Source: Platanthera guangdongensis
Lineage: Eukaryota > Streptophyta > Magnoliopsida > Asparagales > Orchidaceae
Assembly (NCBI GenBank): GCA_039583875.1
Contig: CM077166.1
Span: forward strand, 83,326,564 to 83,390,563
Direction: 5' to 3'
Length of the DNA stretch: 64,000 nucleotides
Part shown: positions 11,216 through 21,872 of the stretch, piece by piece
Numbering within the stretch: the first letter of the stretch is position 1
Layout of the letters: each line of letters starts with the position of its first letter
Translations under genes and position numbers: made by a program
Notes under the pieces: generated by a model
The model's database searches: none
Seen by the model: only the letters and a program-made list of their open reading frames with translations
What the model was told of the DNA's origin: nothing

Positions 11216-12836
11216 TCATAATTATAACAGCAACTCTAATCAAACTAGGAAACCTTTTAATCCACTTCCTGATTGGATAATTCCTCATAGAAGATATCAC
11301 CCCTTAGGATATAAATCTCAACCTGAATTCTCAGTAATATCAAGCTTTTCTTATCAACAATATAAAGGACCCAAGGTAACCTGGGTCAAGAACAACTAAC
11401 TGTTTTCATTGCAGGAAAAGAGCTGTCCGGCTGTTAATCAAAAATGATATCTTGATAGTGGATGCTCCAAGCATATGACTGGCAACAAGGACAACTTAAA
11501 CAACTACAAGTCCAAGCTTCGACCAAAGGTGATCTTTTGTGATTCAAATTGGGGACAGTCAGAGGGCTTTGGAGAAGTAAAGATTGGAGCAGTCACCTTC
11601 AAAAAGGTGACCTATGTAAGTGGACTCAAGCATAACCTCATCTCCATAAGTCAACTATGTGATGAAGGTTATCAGGTATACTTTAACTCAACATCTTGTA
11701 TTATTTCTAATAAAGAAAAACAAACTGTTTTAATTGGAAATAGACAAGGTAACATATATATAATAGATTTTCATTCTGCAACCACAGATATCTGTTTACT
11801 TAATATTGTTAGCAAGCAAAATGATCTTTGGCATAAAAGGTTAGGATATGTTAATATGAAAAACATTGCTAGGCTATCTAAAGACAACATTGTGAGAGGT
11901 TTGCCTTCTGGTTCCTATAAGAAGGTAGGCCTCTACAGGGCTTGTCAACTAGGCAAGCAAACTAAATCTAGCTTTTAGTCAATTAATAAGAGTGATTCAC
12001 CTAGGATTTTGTACTTGCTACACATGGACCTTTTTGGACCTATTGTTATACAAAGCCTAGGAGAGAAATCTTATACCCTAGTTATTATAGATGACTTCTC
12101 AAGATTCACTTGGGTGTTCTTTCTGAGATCTAAGTAAGATACATTCAAAGTTCTTACAGATTTTCTCAGGACCATAAAGACTGAGTACTCTACTCATGTT
12201 GCATTGATCAGAAGTGATCATGGTACAGAGTTTGAGTGTCTTCTTATGCATGAGTTCTGTGAGAAGGAAGGAATCAGGCATTGCTTCTCAGCTCTTAGAA
12301 CTCCTCAACAAAATGAGGTAGCTGAAAGGAAGAATAGAACCTTAATTGAAGCTGCAGGCACATTACTTACAGATGCTTACATGCCCCTATCCTTTTGGGC
12401 AGAGGCTGTAAGCACAGCAAACTATGTACTGAATAGGAGTCTAATACATAAACTTAAGAATAGGACTCCCTATAAATTGCTTAAAAGGAAGAAACCTAAA
12501 ATCACTTATTTTAAAGTATTTGATTGAATATGTTATATACTTAATAATAACAAGAAATATATTACAAAGTTTGAAGTTAAGGCTGAAGAGGGGATTTTTC
12601 TAGGATATTTCGAAGTAAGCAAAGCTTATAGGGTGTTTAACAAATCTTCTTTAAAAATTGAAGAATCAATACATGTGACGTTTGATGAAGCTAAAATGTC
12701 TTACAAGGAGAAAGAAATTTCTACCAATAGCGCCTTGCAGGTACCTCACTTGTGTGAGAAATTGGTAGAGTTAAACCTTCCACAAGAGGTTACATAACCT
12801 CCTCCACAAGCTGAAGAAGACAGTGAAGAAGAACTT
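11216..12836 (+). pseudogene. C1 protease and integrase, decayed
   Basis: The copia protease motif DSGCSKHMTG is at about 11457-11486, preceded by TGA where related elements have a Trp. The frame 11475-11978 continues through the pre-integrase region, but its HHCC zinc site is damaged: the second His position reads Tyr (LWHKRLGY) and one Cys is lost near YRACQ. The integrase core follows with D (HMDLFGP), D (IRSDHGTEFE) and E (QNEVAERKNR) all present. Stops interrupt it at 11976-11978, 12135-12137, 12525-12527 and 12798-12800. The pieces share one frame, so substitutions rather than indels did most of the damage. Confidence 0.88.
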
Positions 12837-14582
12837 ATGGAAGAAGATGAAATTCCTTCAACAATAGATATTATTCCACAAGAGGAATTAAATCCAAATG
12901 CTGTTGCTGAACCAACTCCACCCACTGATCTTGTCAAACTAAGGGATCACCCTAGATCTCAAGTGATTGGAGACATAACAGTAGGTGTACAGACAAGGCA
13001 TCAACTTAACCAAGATGTGATGCATGCCTGTTTTCTCTCTCAAGTTGAGCCCCAATCCATAAAAGATGTTGAGCAAGATCCCTACTAGATCATTGCAATG
13101 CAAGAGGAACTCAACCAATTTGAGAGATGTAGAGTTTGGGATTTAGTTCCAAGACCCAAAGACTACCCAATCATTGGAACTAAATGGGTATACAAAAACA
13201 AACTTGATGCCCATGGTGTAATTGTGAGGAACAAGGATAGGCTTGTTGCTCAAGGTTATAAGCAAGAAGAAGGAATAAACTATGACCAAACCTTTGCACC
13301 AGTTGGAAGGTTAGAAGCAATCAGAATATTTCTTGCTTATGCTGCCTACAAGAAGTTCAAATTCTATCAGATGGATGTCAAGAGTGCCTTTCTGAATGGA
13401 GTACTTAAAGAAGAGGTTTATATTGAACAACCTCCAGGTTTTATCTCTCCAACCCATCCTTCATATGTTTTCAAATTGAATAGAGCTCTTTATGGTCAAA
13501 AGCAAGCTCCAAGAGCTTGGTATGAGACACTAGCTAGCTTCCTGATAGAGCATAAATTCACTAGAGGCATTGTAGATAAAACATTGTTTACTAGGCACCA
13601 TAAGGATCAAACTTTGTTAGTACAAATTTATGTATATGACATTATATTTGGGTCTACTAATTCCAAACTATGCAAGAGGTTCTCTGACCTCATGCATTCA
13701 AAGTTTGAAATGAGTAGCATGGGTGAGCTCTCTGACTTCCTTGGTATCCAAGTAAATCAGCTACCTGATGATATTTTCATCTCCCAGGCTAAATATGCTA
13801 AAGAGCTTATTTTAAAGTTTGGGATGGCTGATGCCTCAGCTAAGAAAACACCCATGGCCACTAATGCTGTAATAGATTCAGATACACATGAGAAACCTGT
13901 TGATCAAAAATTATATAGGGGCGTTGTTGGGTCCCTACTATACCTAACAACAAGTATACCTGATATAATGATTTCCACATGTCTTTGTGCTAGGTTCCAA
14001 GTGAACCCTAAAGAATCTCATCTAGTTTTTCCAAAAAGAATTTTGAGATATATAAAGAGTTGTCCTAGTCCAGGACTCTGGTATCCTACTGAGTCAGAAT
14101 TTGAGTTAACTAGATATTCAGATGCTGACTTTGCTGGATGCAGGTTAGACAGAAAAAGTACCTCAGGGACTTGCCAGTTCCTTAATATGAGATTAATGTC
14201 TTGGTTTTGCAAGAAACAGTCATCTATGTCTATATCAACTACTGAATCAGAATACATTACAGCTGGCAGTTGCTATTCCCAGATGCTGTGGATTCAGAAT
14301 CAACTCCTGTACTATGGATTCAACTTAAATAATTCAACTCTCTTATGTGATAACATAAGTGTTATATCCATAACACAAAATCCAGTCCATCACAGTAGGA
14401 CTAAGCATATAGACATTAGGCATCATTTCATTAGAGAGTGTGTAGACAAAAACAAAATTAAACTTATCTATATCTACAATGACTTAGAAAGAGCAGATAT
14501 TTTCACCAAACCCTTGGATGAAAGAAATCACTTGTTCTTTGTAAATCAGCTTGGAATGATCAATGGAGAAGCTTTAGTTTAA
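12837..14582 (+). pseudogene. C1 reverse transcriptase and RNase H
   Basis: In the same frame as integrase, a linker (12837-13085) ends at a TAG (13086-13088) where sister element C2 has Trp. The RT frame 13098-14582 shows the copia landmarks [32 protein letters not shown] and LGIQV. The catalytic YVDD reads YVYD: codon 13635-13637 is TAT, so an active-site Asp is lost, while C2 keeps YVDD. RNase H follows ([26 protein letters not shown]), and the frame ends with the conserved copia tail [11 protein letters not shown]. Function would be cDNA synthesis; this copy is catalytically dead. Confidence 0.93.
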
Positions 14583-14592
14583 TTTTTATCTA

Positions 14593-14880
14593 TGCTCGAC
14601 GAATCTTTCAAAGTTCGTCGAACGGAGATTGACGAGCAAAGAAACGTTCTAGAGAAATTCATCGAATGGAGATTGACGAACTCTCTGTGAGTGAAGTTAT
14701 TTTCATCGAACGGAGATTGATGAATCTACTTCAGAAAACTTTCGTTGAACGGAGCTCGACGAAATGTTCTCAAATCTTCAGACTGAGCTCGACGAATTAT
14801 TTAACTAAAAAAATCTTTCGTCGACCTCAAATTGAAAAATTCTTTTATTTTTCGTGGAACGGAGTTTGTCGATTCATATT
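14593..14880. repeat. TCGACGAA-type motif array between C1 pol and third ORF
   Basis: Roughly ten alternating copies of TTCGTCGAAC and GATTGACGAA-like words lie immediately after the RNase H stop and before the third ORF. C2 has a comparable array in exactly the same position (26640-26935), though with its own variant of the word. Confidence 0.8.
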
Positions 14881-14948
14881 CTGAAAAACCATATATCTAG
14901 TTTTTTCTTCGACCTCCGTCCCGCGCTTTCAGTTCCATAGCACTTGAT

Positions 14949-14967
14949 CTTTGTTTCTCCCTTGCAG
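14949..14967 (+). promoter_or_regulatory. Candidate splice acceptor before C1 third ORF
   Basis: A pyrimidine-rich run ends in ttgcag at 14967, eight bases before the ATG at 14975. This is a good plant 3' splice site and would suit a spliced subgenomic mRNA for the third ORF. C2 has an acceptor-like ctacag at about 26558-26563, eight bases before its ATG. No donor was identified. Confidence 0.45.
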
Positions 14968-14974
14968 GTGCAAT

Positions 14975-17416
14975 ATGGCGATTCCAGCGGGCAGTCTTGC
15001 GATAATGAAATTTGATACTAGATTTGATGTAGACTTTGAGTCGTTTCAATACTCAGATCCAATCTTCTTGGACATCCTAAAACTACTTGAAGATCAGTAG
15101 TTGAAGAATCTGATGTCCACCAGAATCAAGTTAGCCAGCACTGAGATCAGGGAATGGGTCTACACCTCCTCCACAATAGATGAAGACACCATGACAGGCA
15201 CAATATCGGGTAATGCAGTCTCTCTTACCCCCGCAGTTTTAACTGAGATTTTTGGATTAGTAAATGGTGAAGAGGAACTAGAAATTGATATTGATGAATT
15301 TAATGAAGTGTTAAATCAGATGGGTTATTCTGGATAAACCCCCAACAAACTGCTGAAGAAAAACCTATCTTCTGAGTATAAGTTTCTAGCAGATATTGTG
15401 GGGAAAGTACTGCTGGGCAAGCATACAGCCCATTAGTACATCACTAGGCATCAATTCCTAGTGATGTGTGCAATGGTGAATAACAAGCCAGTGAATTGGG
15501 CTCAGATTCTGTTTGAACTGATAAAGAAAAAGAACACCAAAAAGGAGGTTTGCTTTGGAAGGATTCTAGGAATCTTCCTTAAGGAAAAGGCTGCTGAATT
15601 CCTGGTCACCTCGACCATATTCATAAATGCCTCCAAGAGGCTCATCTATGCCCTCTTTGGCAGGTGGGAGAGGACCATCACTAAGCCCTCTTTGGCAGGT
15701 GGGAGAGGACCATCACTAAGCCCTCCAAGGCTTCATGCTATTACCCCCAGGACTTCTGAGAGTACAAGGGCTGATCCAGCCACTTCCTACCATGCTGAAG
15801 ATATCCCTCCTCCACCACCACCTCCTCCAGTCATCCAAAGTCACCCTCAGATGGTACACCAACTCCACTCCCCAGTCCATAACCCAATTCATACCATAGT
15901 CCATACTCCCTCATCTCCGTCCCCCCATAGTACACCAATTCCATCATCTCCAGTACCTCCATCACAAACTCATATTCACTTTCATTCATCCAGTCAATCC
16001 CCAGGTGGCACACCAGTTCCATCACCACCCTCATCTCCACTACCACCACATTTGGCTGACATTCCCCTCTCCAATCTGTCCTCCCTACCATCATTCAATC
16101 TGCTTACATCCCCCTCCATACTTCTTCATCCCCATATGCACAAATGATAAATTCTCTACCTCCTCCTCCACCATCATCTTCCATCCCTCCTTCTGTCTCC
16201 ACTGAGACACCTTCTGAATTCTTGCCACTGGACCCCTCCATCATTCCACCTCTTGTAGCACTTCTCACTTCCCTCCTCAAAACTCTTATAGCAGAGGCTA
16301 TTTCACCTCTTGCTTCTTCCATCTCTTCTCTTGCTGATAAAATCTCTGCTCTCTTTGCCCCTCCCTCTTCAGTCAGGAGCCTGACTCTAGTATCCACTGA
16401 AACCAGGCAGGGGGAGATACTTTGTGATTAAGTAATAGTAGCAGTAGCAGTAGAAGCAGCAGCAACAACAACATGAGAAGCAGCAGTAGAAGAAGCAGCA
16501 ACAAATGCAGATGCTGATGATGAATTATTTTATTTCATTAACTTTATTGAATCTGATATGGATATGGATGAGACAGTCTCAGAGAAAATAAAGACTGCTG
16601 GTGATTACATTATAAATCCCAAAATAGATCTTTTGAATTTGTTGAATCTTTTTGATACAGTTTATTTGAATGAACTTCCAGAGTACATCATAATGCCATC
16701 TTTGTCTATAGTCCCCTACACCTCACCAATAAGCCCCAAGGTTGCCAAGGAACAAAAGGCTAGTTTTGCTATTACAGAGGCTCCAGCCATTCCATCTCCA
16801 CCAAAATCTGATTCTCTCATTACTGCATCCCCTCCTAGAGTCATTTCTGCTCTAACTTTTCTTATGGATGACTCTCCAATGCCTGATCTTGATGAATTGA
16901 TCATGGCTGATATAGAAGAAGAGATTAAATCAGTTGCTGAAAGCACTGATGTGTACAGTTCTCCAGCTCCAGCTCCAGCTCCTCCTCCAGCTCCTTCCCA
17001 AGCAGAGAAACCCTTGATATCTGCAGAGGCTCTGGAAGAAATAAATGTTTTATATGATACTTCTCAAGACTCTTCTAATGATGAAGATGAGGAAGAAGAT
17101 TCTGATGATGAGCCCAATGCTAAAAAGAAAGTATCCAAGAAGAGGAAAGCTCCTCCACCTCCTGCTCTACAACCTAATCCAACAAATGATATCACCTATT
17201 ATTTTCTTCAGAAAATCACACCATACAAGGGAATGTCAGCATGGATTTGGTTGTCTAAGAACCAGTAGAAAGAAAGAAAGAAAAGCAGGAAATACTCACC
17301 TCCTCCTTAGAGATTCAAGAAAGACACTCCTCCTCCTCCTCCACCTATTGCTGGTGCTTCAGGTTCTTCATCTCAGAGGACTACCCAATATCAAACATAT
17401 CAGAGACAGGCTCAAC
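14975..17416 (+). pseudogene. C1 third ORF (env-position protein), broken
   Basis: The ATG at 14975 starts MAIPAGSLAIMKFDTRFD, closely matched by the C2 protein at 26550. The first ~230 residues look like a compact globular domain (STRIKLASTEIREWV, then LTPAVLTEIFGL, then FLADIVGKVLLGKH) reminiscent of the 'putative plant transposon protein' domain; that match is from memory and tentative. A Pro/Ser-rich region (15790-16250), an acidic stretch and a Lys-rich motif (about 17125-17150) follow. Stops occur near 15099, 15335 and 15434. A 35-bp tandem duplication (15651-15720) and further indels disturb the frame. I see no convincing signal peptide or membrane anchor, so an envelope role is not supported. 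Similarity to C2 stops at ~17416. Confidence 0.75.
15651..15720 (+). repeat. 35-bp tandem duplication in C1 third ORF
   Basis: Two perfect, abutting copies (15651-15685 and 15686-15720) begin ccctctttggcagg. C2 has only one copy at the equivalent site, so the duplication arose in C1. Its length is not a multiple of three. Confidence 0.9.
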
Positions 17417-17469
17417 GTTCAACGCTCGTGACATGGGCGTGTTACTTTGATTCTGGTAAAAATCTGCTT

Positions 17470-17960
17470 CCTGCACAGAATTTGGTACCAGTACAAGCGG
17501 TCGACGTTCGTCGATCAACGCTCGATGAATTTCATGACATGCTCAACGTTCACCGTTCGTCAATCAACATTCAACGCCAACCGCTCGATGATTCCTCGAG
17601 CAACGCTCGACGAATTTCATCGAGCAACGCCCAACGAAATTATGCCAGGCTCTGTGCTCGACGTTTGATTCAACGCCAGCTAGTTCATCGAACGCAGATC
17701 AACACTCCATGCTCTCCGTTCGTCGAACGCAACTCATTATCGCGCTCGATGAAATGATTACAGATTCAGCGCTCGATGATTCGTCGATCAGTGCTCGACG
17801 AATTGCATAACAGACTCGACGCTTCGCCATTTGATTCGTCGATCTCAACTTCGCCAGCTCATTCGTCGATCAACAATCGACGTTAGCCGATCGAGGACCA
17901 AACCCTAATGCCAGACGTTCAAGATCATCGAACTCAATTCGACGATTAAATAATTCTCAG
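17470..17960. repeat. TCGACGAA/CTCGATGA motif array in the 17416-20091 LTR
   Basis: Many copies of gctcgacgaatt, cgttcgtcgat and related words occur in both orientations, ending ~110 bp before the TATA-like box. One cgtgacatgggcgtg word at about 17428-17442 resembles the CACGGGCGTG motif of A1. Confidence 0.75.
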
Positions 17961-18072
17961 CTCGATGATTTCTGACAATGACTTGTCCCGATTCCCGCAG
18001 CTTCCAAAACCAGGCCAGTCATTAAAATTTTGGCTTCCCCTGCACTCCATTATGTCGTCTCGTTCCTTTTTG

Positions 18073-18084
18073 TCTATAAATAGG
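18073..18084 (+). promoter_or_regulatory. TATA-like box of the 17416-20091 LTR
   Basis: TCTATAAATAGG is a near-perfect plant TATA box downstream of the motif array. A possible polyadenylation signal, aataaa, lies at about 18229-18234. Confidence 0.65.
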
Positions 18085-18892
18085 ACTTTTCTTTAATGAC
18101 AAAGGGTTCAATTTTTTGATCCATTTTTCTGTTGGCTGCTGCTAAGATGTCTTTTATGCTATGTAAGGATAATTACCCCCCCCCCTCCTCTGTGTTTGTG
18201 TTAGCTTTTGTAATCAGATTTTCTTCTTAATAAAAGATGTTAGTTTTTCATAATTATATTGTACTGAAATGCCTCCGAGTGCCCGTCTTTCAACAATCTT
18301 ATGCATCTTACTTTTTCTTTTTAAATATGGGTGTATGTGTGAATGAGTTCTTTCTATCATTTTTATGAGTTCAAATCATAAACTTTCATAGTTTAGTTTT
18401 AGATTTATTCAAACTTTCTAGTTGTTATTATAGTTTTTTTTATTTTCATGTCTCCTAGGTTTTGTTTAGATTTAGGATTTTTTTGCTTTTCATTCATCCT
18501 TATGGATTTGTAAAATGGTTTCAAAGTGGTTTTCATTTCTCTTTAACTTAGATTTTCCTTTTTAGCTTGTAAAACTTTTGTTTATTTTTTCACCATCTTC
18601 CACTTTTAAAATATTTTTACAAACTTATAAGAATGAATTAGATGTTATTTCAATTTTTCAAACCCTTTAATTTTCGCATTTATTTAAAAACTCTTTTGCT
18701 CCAACAATTTTTATTTCTACTTTTTATGCATTTCCAGCAAATTCTAATGGTAAAAACATAATCATTTTAATTTTTCAATCACTTTGGTTTTTCTCTTTTT
18801 TGCTTGTGTGTGTTAGTGTATGGGTTAGCTTTTTCTTGCTTTCCTTCAAGTTGTGTGTATTTTTAGGAGTTAGCAATTTACAACTTTTATTT

Positions 18893-19226
18893 CCCGCCTA
18901 CTCAATTGAGTAGGACTTGCAATTTATCGCTTTCAATTCCCGCCTACACATTTGAGTAGGACATGCAATTTACTGCTTTCATTTCCTGCCAAATCGTTTG
19001 AGTAGGAAGACAATTTCCCACTACTCGTTTGAGTAGGACTTGTCATTTTCAGCTTTAATTTTCTGCCTTCTCGTTTGAGTAGGACTTGTAATTTTCATCT
19101 TTAATTTCTTGCCTACTCATTTGAGTATGACTTGTCATTTTCAGTTTTAATTTCCCGCCTGCTCGTTTGAGTAGGACTTGTCATTTTCAGCTTTAATTTC
19201 CCACATACTCGTTTGAGTAGGACTTG
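18893..19226. repeat. Cluster of CTACTCGTTTGAGTAG palindromes
   Basis: About eight imperfect copies, spaced ~40-60 bp and each followed by gacttg-like text, form the plus-strand counterpart of the cluster at 8125-8350 in A1. Confidence 0.75.
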
Positions 19227-20091
19227 TTATTTAAATTATGCAATCTTTTTTTTGTAACATAGTCATTTTTTTATTATGAGTTTGGTTGAGTGCATTCGTT
19301 TTCCTCCTTTTTTGTAGTTTTGCTCTTTCTAATATTAGGTTATCTTATTTCTTCTTATTGTGTGTAAACCTTCAATGCCAAGTTTAGAACTCACGCCTAA
19401 CCAAACTCATAAGTCATCCCCATTCTGATGAGTGGCTAATTTCTTTTAGCCCCCAGTATCGAAGAGCATTGGGATATAAAATGTTTTTAAATGATTAAAG
19501 GTCATGTTTTTCTATTTAATTAAGAACTTAAGGTTTACCCTGGGTTTACGATGAGTAGACCCACATATCTATGTGTGGGCTCTATTTTCGTTATCCATAC
19601 GCTAGCTAGCTGAGGGGCCGTGCGTACGAGAGCCTTCGTCGAACGAGAGCCCGGTCGAATAGACTTAATGTTCAGGTGTGCGATTGTCCTGGAGATAGGC
19701 GAGATCATTCTTTTGGATCCTCCACGACCAAGTTTTCGCTTTAATTGAATTGAAACAAAGTATCTCTAATTATTTAAATCTATTTTAGTCCTAACGTAAT
19801 TCGATACCGGTTGTTATTTCTTCATCGACCCCTTTTTCTAAAATCTATTTTCAGCTCTTTCTTATATCGCTTTAAATTAGTTAAATCCGACAACATAACT
19901 TTTTCAGTAAGATAATTGTCCTTCCGGCAATAGTAGAGATAATCAACCCATTCCCGGGAAATTTACGATCTCGATATTCCCAAGAATATCCCGTATTACT
20001 TGCGATAGGTGCACTTGCTTATAAGTTGCCGCACGAAATCCGGTCCCGCCGTGCTCCATAGATAAACCAGAGACGGGCTTCGCGCGCATCA

Positions 20092-20756
20092 AAGTACAAC
20101 CAACCAAAAAGTTAAACTAGTAGCTATCAAAGTGTTCAACATTCCAAAAGAAAACCACCAGTGGACGTCAACAACCTAACACGAACCCACTGAAAGTATG
20201 AATGTCTGAAGTAGAACTGAAAACAACAAACTACCTCACAACGGTGAGGAAAACCAATGCAACAACTGCAGTCCACATGCTACCACCTAACACAGCCGCT
20301 CCACCGACTACAGCCATGAACCTGAGACATTCAAAGAAAGAACAGCTCAATAAGAAATTTGCAAGTGGTAATGGAAATAAGCAGGTAATAAGTAGAAAAG
20401 GAAAGAAAGTTTCTACCAAACCTAGCTATAAGAAAAGCTGAAACCACAACTGATTAGCCAAATAGAATAGGTAAAGTGAAAAGTTTGCAATAATGGAGTT
20501 AAAAGAAATTTGCACCAAGTGCGGAATGAAGCCATGCTTTGACAAAATCTGCAAAGATAAGCATGAAATGGCATAAACTGATATATAATAAGCAAATGAG
20601 CATAGAACAGATCAAAAATATGAATCATTAACACTTGGTAAAAACAACCAGGCCGGAGTCGGTGACCAAAACATCCAAACCCGAACTACCAGACCCAATC
20701 ATATCACAAAAGGCACTGTGGTGGTGGCCACCTAGCCTAACAAAACCCAACAGTCC
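20092..20756. other. Unassigned sequence between two LTR remnants
   Basis: I do not recognise this stretch. One small open frame (20202-20441, 79 codons) is Lys/Thr-rich with a basic end but has no recognisable domain. There is no primer site after 20091 and no similarity to C1 that I can see. Confidence 0.4.
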
Positions 20757-21872
20757 ATAAATCGCAAGCCGAGTTCGGATCTACGGAGGTGAGGCCGTTG
20801 CGGTGCTTTTCATCCGTCCAGATTTTCATGGCGCGAAAGAGGAATTCTAGGGTAACGATTCTCATCTTGGACATGTGAAGTACTCTTTCCCTTTTGCATA
20901 TGAAGACCGCTCTCGCGAGTTTGCGGTGAGTGTGAGGTGTTCCTTTGGGTAGACATGAATAGTCCCCGTTGTTAGCATGTAGAGTCCGTAATCGAGAAAT
21001 GGACATAAGCATGGTGTGTGAAGCCTATTCGGACAAGTTGGTCTGGATCGGTGATGTTGCATTGCATGAATGGCCGGAGAAGACTCCGTGCCGATGTTTG
21101 TTTTTCGGGTTTTCTACGTGGTAGATTGCAATAGGGAGCCTTGGGGACTAACCTCAAGGTGCACCCGGAAAACTGGGCAGAAGCGTGGTTGTACCATCTT
21201 GGTGGCCTGGTAGCCAACTTTCACTTAACTGGGTTATATAATACTGTGTGTTTGATACTCGGGATTCGGGGAAGCTTGACCCGGGCCGATGACTTAAATT
21301 GTCGTGGCGAGGTGAGCAACGGGTTGAGTGGAACCGTACACGCTCTATGTAGTTCGGTTTTAGGGGCCTACCGATGGTATAGAGGGTGGGTCTTAGGCTG
21401 TCGATGTCTTCAACTGAGGTGAATTCCGCCGAAAAGACTAGAATGCTCACGAGTTTGCCGTGCTAAGCGCGGTGGTGGACCGAGTTCACTGTATAAGTGC
21501 CCTGAGAGCACGGGGTGTGTGGCCGTGTGTGCCTACGCTTGTGATAAAGTGTGCATAAATTGTACTTTCACTATCTTGTTTTGCCATGCTAATAAAGTGT
21601 AGGAAAGGAGCATCGCCGCCCCGAGTTTAGGGGCGGGGTCGTTATAACTTGGTTATCTTTAGCTGACCGTTGCTTTTGTTTGCGACCACTTCAGTGGATT
21701 GTTGCTTGCAGGTGCTGTAGAGCCTAGTGGGAAATAGCACGCTAAAGCCCTTGTTGCGGAGCCGGCCCTCGAAGGCCTAAATTGGAATGTTTACTTTTAT
21801 TCTCATGTATGACCGGCCTGCTTGCCGATGTTTGGAAGACACTTTTGTTTAAAGTAAACTCTTATAAGGCCA
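20757..21872 (+). repeat. Tekay-like LTR fragment, left portion (split by C2)
   Basis: The run aatcgcaagccgagttcgga and the following text parallel 37378 onward in the intact Tekay LTR, and aggcctaa plus the gaccggcctg...gccgatg block near 21810-21830 match its 3' half. The fragment lacks the LTR start TGTAACACCCC. C2 inserted at 21872, duplicating GGCCA (21868-21872 and 31518-31522). Confidence 0.75.

Larger units (their letters stand above)
10031..17416 (+). mobile_element. Ty1/copia element C1, internal part only (SIRE/Maximus-like layout)
   Basis: Plus-strand order: gag zinc knuckle, gag tail, protease, integrase, RT, RNase H, then a third ORF after pol. This is the Ty1/copia order (integrase before RT), and an extra 3' ORF is typical of SIRE/Maximus-type elements, so the lineage call is tentative. 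The left end is cut in mid-gag by A1 at 10030/10031. On the right, similarity to the sister element C2 stops at about 17416, where an Athila-type LTR begins. No copia LTR is visible in this piece. At least six premature stops and a lost RT aspartate show long decay. Confidence 0.85.
17416..20091 (+). repeat. Athila-type LTR, solo or truncated
   Basis: In plus orientation it has the A1 LTR architecture: a U3 motif array (17470-17960), a TATA-like box (18073-18084), a palindrome cluster (18893-19226), and U5 blocks matching the reverse of A1, such as the dual 'bridge' acttgcgataggtgcacttg (19998-20017), the cctccacgacc block and the ending in gcatca at 20091. No primer site follows at 20092, so the internal region is missing. 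The left boundary is inferred from where copia similarity stops; no clear TG terminus or target duplication was found, so it could be a truncated end rather than a clean solo LTR. Confidence 0.7.

Noticed and set aside
20202..20441. 79-codon basic, Lys-rich frame
   Set aside because: Low-complexity composition, no domain, no promoter context; left as unassigned.
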